In this document: positions 7,271 to 13,098 of the stretch, one piece after another
Layout of the letters: every line of letters begins with the position of its first letter
How positions within the stretch are numbered: the first letter of the stretch is position 1
Source: Deltaproteobacteria bacterium
GTDB lineage: Bacteria > Myxococcota > B64-G9
DNA: 13,116 bases
Reading direction: 5' to 3'
Assembly (NCBI GenBank): GCA_003647095.1
Contig: QMME01000074.1
Location: 1-13,116 of the forward strand
The notes under the pieces: generated by a model
What the model was told of the DNA's origin: nothing
Database searches by the model: none
Seen by the model: only the letters and a program-made list of their open reading frames with translations
Translations under genes and position numbers: made by a program

Positions 7271-7433
7271 CACCCGGATCCTGGTTCGGGGTGTGGGGAG
7301 AATTCTTCCTCTCGGCCGGCCCGCCGGGCCCGCAGGCGCCGGACATTCAGGTGGGGACACCCAGGCGCGGCAGGATGACGGCCTGAAGCAGCACCCAGGC
7401 GCCCAAGAACACTATCATCCAAACCACGTCCAT
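7251..7433 (-). CDS. Predicted small single-pass membrane selenoprotein (UGA = Sec29)
   Basis: ATG at 7431-7433 has a perfect AGGAGG (7441-7446) seven bases upstream, the best ribosome binding site in the window. Residues 4-21 form one membrane helix (VWMIVFLGAWVLLQAVIL), followed by PRLGVPT, then an in-frame TGA (7347-7349), then MSGACG and a hydrophilic tail of about 25 residues to TAA at 7251-7253. With the TGA read as Sec the product has 60 residues and a U-x4-C pair just past the helix, on one face of the membrane. Without it, 28 residues remain. A hairpin starting ten bases after the UGA (7315-7337) has a GG-containing loop and a bulged U, as expected of a bacterial SECIS. I do not recognise a named family. 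A promoter of its own lies at 7457-7485. The alternative is a 28-residue membrane peptide ending at TGA. Confidence 0.62.
7315..7337 (-). promoter_or_regulatory. SECIS-like hairpin downstream of UGA in the upstream small gene
   Basis: On the minus strand, GCC pairs with GGC as a lower stem, then a one-sided UGCG bulge containing U, then GGCCC pairs with GGGCC around a GGC loop. The loop starts 21 bases after the UGA, nearly the same distance as in the second gene. A GG loop and a bulged U are features of SelB-binding hairpins such as that of fdhF. The very high GC of the region makes some hairpin likely by chance. Confidence 0.5.
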
Positions 7434-7456
7434 TCACCACCCTCCTGGCCGCCTCC

Positions 7457-7485
7457 AATATAATAAAGACGACTGTAGTTGTCCA
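7457..7485 (-). promoter_or_regulatory. Sigma70-type promoter for the two UGA-containing genes
   Basis: On the minus strand a -35 box TGGACA (7480-7485) and a -10 box TATATT (7457-7462) have a 17-base spacer. The predicted start is near 7450, leaving a very short leader that begins with the AGGAGG site. It lies between the malic enzyme stop and the first small gene, so the pair can be expressed independently. This is one of the few AT-rich spots in the region. Confidence 0.6.
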
Positions 7486-7502
7486 GGTATACTTTCCGGC
7501 GA

Positions 7503-8849
7503 CTACGGCTCCGGCAGCTTCACCAGGCCCTCCTTCTGCAGGGTGTCGACCATCTGTCGCGAGCGGCTGATTACCTGCTGGGCCTGTTGCCGCAGGCTCT
7601 CGGCGGTGACGTCGGTCACCAGGGCCACGCCCTGTTCCACCGCCTTCATGCCCACCGCCGCCGCCTCGCGGGGAAACACCTCCCAGTCGTCCATGGTGGG
7701 GATGATGTAGTCGTCCCGCAGGCCGCGCTCCTCGGCGCAACGGGCCAGTTCCAGGGCGGCTTCCAGGCACATCTCGTCGGTTATGGTGCGGGCGCGCACG
7801 TCGAGGGTGCCGCGGAAGATGCCGGGGAAGCCCAGGGAGTTGTTGACCTGGTTGGGAAAGTCGGAACGGCCGGTGGCCACCACCCGGGCCCCGGCGTCCC
7901 GGGCCTCCCAGGGCCAGATCTCGGGAACGGGGTTGGCGCAGGCGAACACCACCGCGCCACCGGCCATGCCGCTGATCCAGTCCGGCTTGATGACCCCCGG
8001 CCCGGGCACGGTGAGCGAGATGAGCACGTCGGCGCCGCGCAGGGCCTCGGCGGTGGTGCCGGCCAGCTGCTCGGCGTTGGTCACCAGGGCCAGCTTCCAC
8101 TTCTCCGGCTCGCCTTGTTCCAGCTCGCGGCGGCCGCGATGGATGGTACCGTGGGAGTCGCAGAGGATCATGCGCCCGGAATCAATCCCCGCCTGGATAA
8201 GCAGGTGGGCGATGCGGATGTTGGCCGCGCCGGCGCCGTCGAGCACCACCTTCACCTGGTCGAGGGGCTTGCCGACGACCTTGAGGGCGTTTATCAACCC
8301 GGCCACGGTGACCGCCGCCGTGCCCTGCTGGTCGTCGTGCCAGACGGGTACGCGGGCCTCTGCCCGCAGGGTGTCGAGTACCTGGAAGCACTTGGGCTTG
8401 GCGATGTCTTCCAGGTTGAAGCCGCCGAAGGAGGGCTGCAGCCACTTGACCGCGGTGATTATCTCCTCTGGTTCGTGGGCGTCCAGGCACAGGGGCACGG
8501 CGTCCACTCCGCCCAGGTACTTGAACAGCAGGGCCTTGCCTTCCATCACCGGCAACCCGGCCTCGGGACCGATGTCGCCCAGGCCCAGCACCCGCGAGCC
8601 GTCGGAGACGATGGCGATGGTGTTGCCCTTGGCGGTGTGGTCCCAGACCCGCTGGGGATTGCGCTGGATGTCGCGGCAGGGAGCGGCCACGCCGGGGGTG
8701 TACCAGATGGCGAAATCGTCGAAGTCGCGGATGCAGGCCTTGGGAATGATCTCGTACTTGCCGCGGTAGAACGGATGCAGGCGCATGGCCTCGCGCGACG
8801 GCTGCTCGGCCTGGCGCAGCAGTCGCTCCACGGTTGCCTGGTCGGTCAT
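7503..8849 (-). CDS. Malic enzyme (NAD(P)-dependent, single-domain type)
   Basis: ATG at 8847-8849 with AAGGAG nearby on the minus strand. The 448-residue product is a complete short bacterial malic enzyme, without the phosphotransacetylase-like domain of MaeB. It catalyses oxidative decarboxylation of malate to pyruvate with reduction of NAD or NADP in the cytoplasm. Visible motifs: WYTPGVA (49-55, with catalytic Tyr50), GDIGPEAGLPVMEGK (91-105, with the catalytic Lys in the MEGKALLFK stretch), NLEDI (about 145-149) and WHDDQQGT (170-177) for the divalent metal, GAGAAN (205-210) for the nucleotide, CANPVPEI, and FPNQVNNSLGFPGIFRG. I cannot decide NAD versus NADP by eye. It has its own promoter and is divergent from the SurA-like lipoprotein gene. 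The frame stays open far upstream, but that part is antisense to the lipoprotein gene and has no family character. Confidence 0.95.
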   Translation of the reverse strand: MTDQATVERLLRQAEQPSREAMRLHPFYRGKYEIIPKACIRDFDDFAIWYTPGVAAPCRDIQRNPQRVWDHTAKGNTIAIVSDGSRVLGLGDIGPEAGLPVMEGKALLFKYLGGVDAVPLCLDAHEPEEIITAVKWLQPSFGGFNLEDIAKPKCFQVLDTLRAEARVPVWHDDQQGTAAVTVAGLINALKVVGKPLDQVKVVLDGAGAANIRIAHLLIQAGIDSGRMILCDSHGTIHRGRRELEQGEPEKWKLALVTNAEQLAGTTAEALRGADVLISLTVPGPGVIKPDWISGMAGGAVVFACANPVPEIWPWEARDAGARVVATGRSDFPNQVNNSLGFPGIFRGTLDVRARTITDEMCLEAALELARCAEERGLRDDYIIPTMDDWEVFPREAAAVGMKAVEQGVALVTDVTAESLRQQAQQVISRSRQMVDTLQKEGLVKLPEP

Positions 8850-8871
8850 GTTGGTTTCTCCTTTCCATGGT

Positions 8872-8900
8872 GACATATGTACATCTTTCGTTTTTGTCAA
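8872..8900 (-). promoter_or_regulatory. Promoter for malic enzyme
   Basis: On the minus strand a consensus -35 box TTGACA (8895-8900) is followed after 17 bases by TATGTC (8872-8877), a weak -10. The leader would be about 15-20 bases and carry the AAGGAG ribosome binding site. The local sequence is markedly AT-rich compared with its surroundings. Confidence 0.5.
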
Positions 8901-8938
8901 TGGAAGGGACGCGGGGGAATCGACGGGGACGGTCCCAC

Positions 8939-8967
8939 TTGTCTTGGCGCCGGGCGCAAAGTATATT
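8939..8967 (+). promoter_or_regulatory. Promoter of the SurA-like/SpoIID operon, possibly leaderless
   Basis: A -35 box TTGTCT (8939-8944), a 17-base spacer and a -10 box TATATT (8962-8967) put the transcription start near 8974, two bases before the ATG at 8976. A short palindrome GGGAC-G-GTCCC (8926-8936) ends just upstream of the -35 and could be an operator. Confidence 0.5.
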
Positions 8968-8975
8968 CCCCGTTG

Positions 8976-9986
8976 ATGAGAGGTATGCTCGACAGGGCGC
9001 ACCGCCTGGCAGGGATACTGCTGCTGGTGCTTGTGAGCGGGGCCTGCGGAGAGCCGCTCGGGGAGGCGCCGCGGCCGGCGGTCGTCCCGGATGCCGGGCC
9101 GATCGTGGCCCGGGTGGGCGGGCAGCAGCTGCACCGGGGCCGGCTGCCGGCCCTGGCGGCCCTGGCCGAGGATCTGCGCCGGGAGCTGGACTTGCCGGCC
9201 CCGCCGGCCGACAGTCCCGCCGCGCTGCTGGACCGGGCCGTCGAGGTGGTGGCCCTGGCCGAGGTGGCCGCCCGGGAAGGAGCAGAGCGGCAGGCCTGGT
9301 TTGCAGAGGAACGGCGGCGGCTGCTGGCCCGGGTCTACCTGCAACGGCTGGTGGAACGGCTGGATGCGCGGCCGGTCGCGGAGGAGCAGGTGCGGCGGTT
9401 GTACCAGCAGGAACGGCACAAGCTCCGGCGCGGCGAGTCGTCGGAGATCTTCTCGCCCAGCCGGGTGGACGGCCTGGCCGTGGTGGTGGCCTTCTTTCCC
9501 GACCTGCACGTTCCCGGGGACTGGGAACGGCCCCTGCTCGACCGCGAGCAGGCCCGGCAGCTGGCCGGGCGTATCCACCGGCGGGCCCGCGGCGTGGCCC
9601 GCGATACCGATGCCTTCCTGGCGGTGGTACGCGGCTTCATGAAGGACCATCCCGCGGTGCAGGTCAAGGAGTTCTGGCACAGCATCATCGCCGCCGACCT
9701 GACCCGCATGGACCCGCGGCTGCACCGGCAGCTCGTCGAGTTGCCGGGGCCGGGCTCGCTCAGCCAGCCGTTCGTTACCGACAGGGGCGTGGTGATCATG
9801 CGCCGGGGTATCACCATTCCCGGAAAGGGAGAGTCCCTGGAGCGGGTTCGGAAGCAGCTCGAGGAAATGCTGCGCCACCGGCGGCGGACCGAGCTGGTGG
9901 AAAAACACCTGCAGGGCCTGCGGGAAAAGCTGGCGGTGAGGGTCTATTCCGAGCGACTACGGGGGAGCGAGGGGGTGGTTCCGTGA
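8976..9986 (+). CDS. SurA/PpiC-like peptidyl-prolyl isomerase lipoprotein (divergent)
   Basis: A 336-residue lipoprotein. The signal segment (LAGILLLVLVSGAC) precedes the acylated Cys. After a Pro-rich linker, residues about 40-60 (PIVARVGGQQLHRGRL) match the start of SurA/PrsA-type chaperone domains, in which a short strand introduces the N-terminal helical domain. Helices rich in Arg, Glu and Ala follow. Near the end, LSQPFVTDRGVVIMRRG resembles the last strands of a parvulin domain, and a long basic helix (RKQLEEMLRHRRRTEL) closes the fold as in SurA. The central parvulin part is hard to recognise and may be inactive. The likely role is folding of exported proteins. The start ATG 8976 fits the promoter but has no ribosome binding site; ATG 8985 has AGAGG too close. 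The gene overlaps the SpoIID gene by GTGA, so they are probably one operon. Confidence 0.7.
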   Translation: MRGMLDRAHRLAGILLLVLVSGACGEPLGEAPRPAVVPDAGPIVARVGGQQLHRGRLPALAALAEDLRRELDLPAPPADSPAALLDRAVEVVALAEVAAREGAERQAWFAEERRRLLARVYLQRLVERLDARPVAEEQVRRLYQQERHKLRRGESSEIFSPSRVDGLAVVVAFFPDLHVPGDWERPLLDREQARQLAGRIHRRARGVARDTDAFLAVVRGFMKDHPAVQVKEFWHSIIAADLTRMDPRLHRQLVELPGPGSLSQPFVTDRGVVIMRRGITIPGKGESLERVRKQLEEMLRHRRRTELVEKHLQGLREKLAVRVYSERLRGSEGVVP

Positions 9987-11683
9987 GGCACGGTGCCCGG
10001 TGCGCCTGCACTCTGTGGACAGCGACCTTACTGCTCGTCGCCCCGGCGGCACGTCCTCAAGCGCCTGATGCCGGCGGACCGGCATCCTGGCACGTGGGTC
10101 AGCAGGTCGACCTGCTCTATGCCAGCCAGGTTCACTTCGACAGCGCAGGTGTTCCCCAGGTGACCATCGGCATGGCCGAGGGACTGCAAGGGGTGGAACT
10201 GAGCGCCGCCGGCGGCCTGAGCATAGAGTTCGTCGAGGACGCCGGAGGCGTGGCCGGGGTGGAGAAGAAGTTGCGCCTGCCCGCCGCGGCCCGCCTGATC
10301 GTCTCCAGCGCCGGGGCGCATCCGGCCGAGGTGGCCTACTACTGCGGGGTGCAGCGGCTGCCGTACGGAAAGCGCCGGGAAGTCGAGCAACAGCGCCGCT
10401 GGTGGAGCCAGCGCGGGGAGCAGGTGTCCATCTTCGAGACCGGCAGCGTGCTGGGACTGGCCGGCCAGGTGATCGACAACCGTACCTTCATCCTGGCGGT
10501 CCGGCGGGTGGACACGGCCGAGCAGGCGGCGGCCACGGCCCGGGAGCTGTTCTCGGCCACCGGGCGCAAGACCTTCGTCCATGCCCACCTGCTGCGCCGG
10601 CCCGGCGGCCTGCTCGACCTGCGCGACGCCGACGGCCTGCCCCTGGCCCGGGCCCGGGACCTGGTGCTGGTGCGGGCGGTGGCGGCGGAGGTGGCGGTGG
10701 TGGCCGTCGCCGGCGACGGCGGCAGGCGCTCTTTTTCCCTGGCCGGCGAGGTGCTCATCACCTTCGATCGCACGGGCAAGCTGGTGGTGGTCAACCGCAT
10801 CGGTATCGAGAAGCTGCTGGCCGGGCTGGTGCCGGCGGAGATCTCCGCCCAGGTGCACCCCCAGGCCCTGCGGGCCCAGGCGGTGGTGGCCCGGGGCGAG
10901 GTGTTCGCCAAGCTGGGCGCCCGGCACTTCCTCGATCCCTACCTGCTGTGTGCTTCCACCCACTGCCAGGTGTACGGCGGCAGCGGTGTCGAAAATGAAC
11001 GTGCCAGCGCCGCGGTACGGGCTACCCGGGGAGAGATCCTCTTCCTGAACGGAAAACTGGTGGATACCGTCTACAGCGCCAGCTGCGGCGGGCACGGCGA
11101 GAACAACGACGATGTCTGGTCGGATCCTCCCAGCCCGGCCCTGCGGGGACACCCCGACGTGGCCGCGGGACTGACACTGTTGCTGCCTCCGGCCGACGAG
11201 GATCCCCGGGCCTGGCTGGAGGCCGAGGTGCCGGCCTTCTGTCGCCGCTCCTCTCTCAACCGGCCGGGAATATTCCGCTGGGAGAAGGTGGTCGACGCCC
11301 GGAAACTCGAGGAGCTGGTAGCCGAGGTCAAGCCGGTGGGCAAGGTGATGGCCCTGCAGGTGCTGGAACGCGGAGTCTCCGGGCGGGCCAAGGTGCTGCG
11401 GGTGGTGGGTACCCGGGGAGAACTGGTGATCCAGAGGGAACTGGCCATCCGCCGCCTGCTGGGCGGCCTGAAGAGCGCGCTGTTCGTCCTGCAGGTGGAA
11501 CGGGATGCACAGCAGCTGCCGGTCGCCTTCCATTTCCTGGGTGGGGGCTGGGGGCATGGCGTGGGCCTGTGCCAGATCGGTGCCGTGGGCATGGCCGAGG
11601 CCGGGTACGACTACCGTGCCATCCTGGCCCATTACTACGGCGGAGCCCGCGTGGTACGCTTGTACGGCAACCGTTCTCCTTGA
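9983..11683 (+). CDS. SpoIID/LytB-domain protein (peptidoglycan-acting)
   Basis: A GTG start at 9983 overlaps the previous stop as GTGA and gives 566 residues with an N-terminal signal peptide (core TLWTATLLLVAPAA). The first 250 residues are an envelope-type region I do not recognise in detail. The SpoIID domain is clear: LLAGLVPAEIS (Glu286 in the position of the catalytic glutamate of SpoIID lytic transglycosylases), HPQALRAQAVVARGEVFA, a TRGEILFLNGKLVDTVYSASCGGHGENNDDVW segment given here as its ends TRGEI and CGGHGENNDDVW, and a C-terminal GGGWGHGVGLCQIGAVGMAE (520 on) with YRAILAHYYGGARV. Family enzymes cleave denuded glycan strands; in non-sporulating bacteria the domain occurs in cell-wall remodelling proteins. 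Several Cys residues in the domain (C-A-S-T-H-C) may form disulfides. Pairing with a SurA-like lipoprotein suggests the partner helps its folding, by inference. Confidence 0.87.
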   Translation: MRHGARCACTLWTATLLLVAPAARPQAPDAGGPASWHVGQQVDLLYASQVHFDSAGVPQVTIGMAEGLQGVELSAAGGLSIEFVEDAGGVAGVEKKLRLPAAARLIVSSAGAHPAEVAYYCGVQRLPYGKRREVEQQRRWWSQRGEQVSIFETGSVLGLAGQVIDNRTFILAVRRVDTAEQAAATARELFSATGRKTFVHAHLLRRPGGLLDLRDADGLPLARARDLVLVRAVAAEVAVVAVAGDGGRRSFSLAGEVLITFDRTGKLVVVNRIGIEKLLAGLVPAEISAQVHPQALRAQAVVARGEVFAKLGARHFLDPYLLCASTHCQVYGGSGVENERASAAVRATRGEILFLNGKLVDTVYSASCGGHGENNDDVWSDPPSPALRGHPDVAAGLTLLLPPADEDPRAWLEAEVPAFCRRSSLNRPGIFRWEKVVDARKLEELVAEVKPVGKVMALQVLERGVSGRAKVLRVVGTRGELVIQRELAIRRLLGGLKSALFVLQVERDAQQLPVAFHFLGGGWGHGVGLCQIGAVGMAEAGYDYRAILAHYYGGARVVRLYGNRSP

Positions 11684-11685
11684 AC

Positions 11686-12237
11686 TCAACGATCGGCCCG
11701 GGCTCGCGCCGACAGCCGTACCAGGCCGATGGCGTTCACCGCCAGGTGGCAGGCCAGTGGTGCCAGCAGGGAGTCGCAGAACAGAAACAGCCAGCCCAGC
11801 AGAAATCCCATGGCCGCGGCCACCACCGCCCAGGGGCGCAGGGCCCGGTGCGGAGCCAGGTGGGCCAGGCCGAACAACAGCGCCGTCGCCGGCAGGCCCA
11901 GCGCGGGTTGCAGGGCGCCGCGGAAGAAGGCCTCCTCGGCCAGTGAACTGGCCAGGGCCAGGATGATTATCTGCCGGCCGCCGACGGGCCCCAGCAGCTC
12001 GACCAGGGTGTCTTCCATGGCCGCCGCCCAGGACAGGTGGCGGGCGGAAAGCGCCGACAGGCCGGCCACGGCGGCGCCGGCGGCCGCGCCCAGCGACAGG
12101 TCGAACAACGGCCGGCCGGCGGACAGTCCCAGCAGCGGCTGGTCGCCCCGCAACCACGACCAGGCCGCCGCCACGGCCAGCAGTACCAGGTAGATTCCCA
12201 CCGCCGGCAGCAGGGGAAACGATTCCCTCCTGCTCAC
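11686..12237 (-). CDS. CPBP (Abi) family intramembrane protease
   Basis: GTG at 12235-12237 overlaps the TGA of the upstream zinc-ribbon gene as GTGA, giving 183 residues. About six hydrophobic segments are present. The three family motifs are intact: SSLAEEAFFRGALQ (E-E-x3-R), LLFGLAHLAPH (F-x3-H) and CHLAVNAIG (H-x3-N). These make up the glutamate/histidine active site of type II CAAX prenyl endopeptidase-like (Rce1-like) proteases. Bacterial members are linked to bacteriocin immunity, protein maturation or signalling, mostly without known substrates. A longer frame reading to about 12591 is out of register with the real upstream gene and is rejected. Convergent with the SpoIID gene, only 2 bases apart. 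Confidence 0.9.
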   Translation of the reverse strand: MSRRESFPLLPAVGIYLVLLAVAAAWSWLRGDQPLLGLSAGRPLFDLSLGAAAGAAVAGLSALSARHLSWAAAMEDTLVELLGPVGGRQIIILALASSLAEEAFFRGALQPALGLPATALLFGLAHLAPHRALRPWAVVAAAMGFLLGWLFLFCDSLLAPLACHLAVNAIGLVRLSARARADR

Positions 12238-12449
12238 CGGCTCTGCCCCAGGTGCCGGGCCAGCCAGCGGCGAAGGCGTTTCAGCAAGGTGCGCCGCCGG
12301 GGCTTGCCGGTGCGTATGGTCTGTTCGAAGTCCGCCCGCTGGGGATTGGCGAGATCGCGGATGTCGTGAAAACACCTGCCGCAGATGTTGCTGCCCAGGC
12401 TGTTGAGGGCGCCGCAATGCGGGCACCTGATCTTTCTCTCGGTGTTCAT
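12234..12449 (-). CDS. Small zinc-ribbon protein
   Basis: ATG at 12447-12449 gives 71 residues, MNTERKIRCPHCGAL at the start. Cys9, Cys12, Cys23 and Cys26 form a C-x2-C-x10-C-x2-C zinc ribbon; the rest is short, basic and Arg-rich (RKPRRRT-like and RLRRWLARH). The upstream purine-rich GGGAAGAAG is a moderate ribosome binding site. In-frame codons up to 12500 are unlikely to be translated because the predicted promoter overlaps them. A zinc ribbon directly before and coupled to a membrane protein is a common bacterial pattern; the ribbon may bind the protease or another cytosolic partner. No precise function can be given. Confidence 0.78.
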   Translation of the reverse strand: MNTERKIRCPHCGALNSLGSNICGRCFHDIRDLANPQRADFEQTIRTGKPRRRTLLKRLRRWLARHLGQSR

Positions 12450-12470
12450 CCGCTTCTTCCCGTGCCGGAC

Positions 12471-12500
12471 ATGGTATGGTCGGGTCGCCGCCGCGATCAA
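12471..12500 (-). promoter_or_regulatory. Possible promoter for the zinc-ribbon/CPBP operon
   Basis: On the minus strand TTGATC (12495-12500) and TACCAT (12471-12476) are spaced by 18 bases, each matching four of six consensus bases. The start would fall near 12464, about 15 bases before the ATG. Confidence 0.4.
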
Positions 12501-12562
12501 GTTTTCCCTGCCCGCCGGCGGGGACGGGGCCGGCTCCGGCTGGACGACGCCAAAATTCTTCC

Positions 12563-12594
12563 AAAAAAATTAGCCGCGGTATTTTTACCACGGC
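12563..12594 (-). terminator. Intrinsic terminator for leftward transcription
   Basis: On the minus strand, GCCGTGGTA and TACCGCGGC form a nine-pair stem with one G-U wobble around a four-A loop, followed by TAA and seven T. In the plus-strand RNA the wobble becomes a C-A mismatch and there is no T-run, so it is oriented leftward. It lies upstream of the zinc-ribbon promoter, so it ends a transcript coming from the right. Confidence 0.75.
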
Positions 12595-12761
12595 AATGTT
12601 GTCTGAATTTGTAACTTCCCGAGCTTAAATGGTTATCGCATTTCGTGGGGGCTTTGCATGGTCACTGAAGTGACCATGTCGTAACCCTGCGTTTTGTCGT
12701 GGTAGTTTGTAACATACTGTAATTCCTGAAGAAAAAACGATGGAGTCGCCCTTCCAGGTTG
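12595..12761. other. AT-richer intergenic segment with a 22-bp palindrome
   Basis: This stretch has no credible gene. Its base composition is clearly less GC-rich than the coding DNA around it. It contains the palindrome at 12657-12678 and three GTAAC words (within TTTGTAACTT, GTCGTAACCC and TTTGTAACAT), which may be binding sites. It looks like an upstream control region for the promoter at 12762. Confidence 0.5.
12657..12678. repeat. 22-bp palindrome, operator-like
   Basis: CATGGTCACT and AGTGACCATG are exact inverse complements separated by two bases (GA). It sits about 84 bases upstream of the -35 at 12762. A short-centred perfect palindrome in a non-coding control region is typical of a dimeric regulator site, although an RNA hairpin is also possible. 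Confidence 0.6.
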
Positions 12762-12791
12762 TTGACAAGATTGCGGTTTAAGGGCTAGATT
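12762..12791 (+). promoter_or_regulatory. Strong rightward sigma70-type promoter
   Basis: A consensus -35 TTGACA (12762-12767) and TAGATT (12786-12791) are spaced by 18 bases. The -10 lies in the palindrome CTAG-ATT-CTAG. Transcription should start near 12798 and run into the structured region and then the tandem terminators. Confidence 0.65.
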
Positions 12792-12830
12792 CTAGGTCCA
12801 GCGGGCCGCGGGTGGCCCGGAGAGGAAACG

Positions 12831-12863
12831 ATGGCGCAAATCATTCTTTGGCTTAATGGGTAA
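12831..12863 (+). CDS. Possible 10-residue leader peptide MAQIILWLNG
   Basis: ATG 12831 is preceded by GGAGAGG with a five-base gap, and the frame ends at TAA 12861-12863. The codons overlap the 5' strand of the long-range stem (12841-12852), so a ribosome here would disrupt that stem. There is no run of one regulatory amino acid as in classical attenuators. It may be chance. Confidence 0.25.
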   Translation: MAQIILWLNG

Positions 12864-12909
12864 CGGTCGGCCTTCCCGTTTCCCCCTGTCTTCGTGGCCA
12901 AAGAATGAA

Positions 12910-12942
12910 GAGGAACCCCGGTGAGGGGTTCCTCGTTTTTTT
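12910..12942 (+). terminator. Intrinsic terminator, repeat unit 1 (strongest)
   Basis: GAGGAACCCC and GGGGTTCCTC form a perfect ten-pair stem around GGTGA, followed by G and seven T. Confidence 0.88.
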
Positions 12943-12965
12943 ATGCAGTTGCAAAGCAACTGCAT
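12943..12965. repeat. GTTGC/GCAAC palindrome in repeat unit 1
   Basis: ATGCAGTTGC, AAA, GCAACTGCAT: ten perfect pairs directly after the T-run. It recurs at 13021-13043 and at 13099-13116, the last cut by the window end. The inner eight pairs equal those of the hairpin at 6467-6496. Confidence 0.9.
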
Positions 12966-12990
12966 GTCTCCCTGGCCAAAGAATGAAGAG

Positions 12991-13020
12991 GAACCCCGGC
13001 GAGGGGTTCGGCGTTTTTTT
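12991..13020 (+). terminator. Intrinsic terminator, repeat unit 2
   Basis: GAACCCC and GGGGTTC pair (seven pairs, loop GGCGA), followed by GGCG and seven T. The three outer pairs present in unit 1 are lost. Confidence 0.75.
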
Positions 13021-13068
13021 ATGCAGTTGCAAAGCAACTGCATGTCTCCCTGGCCAAAGAATGAAGAG

Positions 13069-13098
13069 GAACCCCGGTGAGGGGTTCGGCGTTTTTTT
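13069..13098 (+). terminator. Intrinsic terminator, repeat unit 3
   Basis: The same seven-pair stem with the GGTGA loop of unit 1 but the GGCG-T7 tail of unit 2, so unit 3 is a mixture of the two. Confidence 0.75.

Larger units (their letters stand above)
12798..12942 (+). ncRNA. Probable structured small RNA or leader ending at an intrinsic terminator
   Basis: From the predicted start to the first terminator is about 145 bases. Visible folds, in order: a 5' hairpin CGGGCC/GGCCCG; a 12-bp long-range stem TCATTCTTTGGC (12841-12852) with GCCAAAGAATGA (12897-12908); enclosed in it GGG-T-AACGG (12858-12866) with CCGTT-T-CCC (12876-12884), eight pairs and one T-T mismatch; then the terminator at 12910-12942. 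The order fits a free-standing small RNA or an attenuator-like leader for a gene right of the window. I do not recognise the class. 5' and 3' ends are inferred from promoter and terminator only. Confidence 0.5.

Noticed and set aside
7080..7463. Plus-strand open frame across the small UGA genes
   Set aside because: Low-complexity translation with no ribosome binding site or motif; the minus strand has promoter, AGGAGG, membrane helices and the family-like motif.
8850..9908. Upstream extension of malic enzyme on the minus strand
   Set aside because: It runs through the malic enzyme promoter and antisense to the SurA-like gene; the family N-terminus and ribosome binding site are at 8849.
10028..12157. 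Long minus-strand open frame (about 700 codons) opposite the SpoIID gene
   Set aside because: Its translation is Gly/Gln/His/Pro-rich low-complexity with no family motif, typical of the antisense of GC-rich coding DNA, and it overlaps two well-supported genes.
12841..12908. Retron msr/msd flanked by a1/a2 inverted repeats
   Set aside because: Only 44 bases lie between the inverted repeats, too few for msr plus msd, and no reverse transcriptase is visible. A gene beyond the window could change this.
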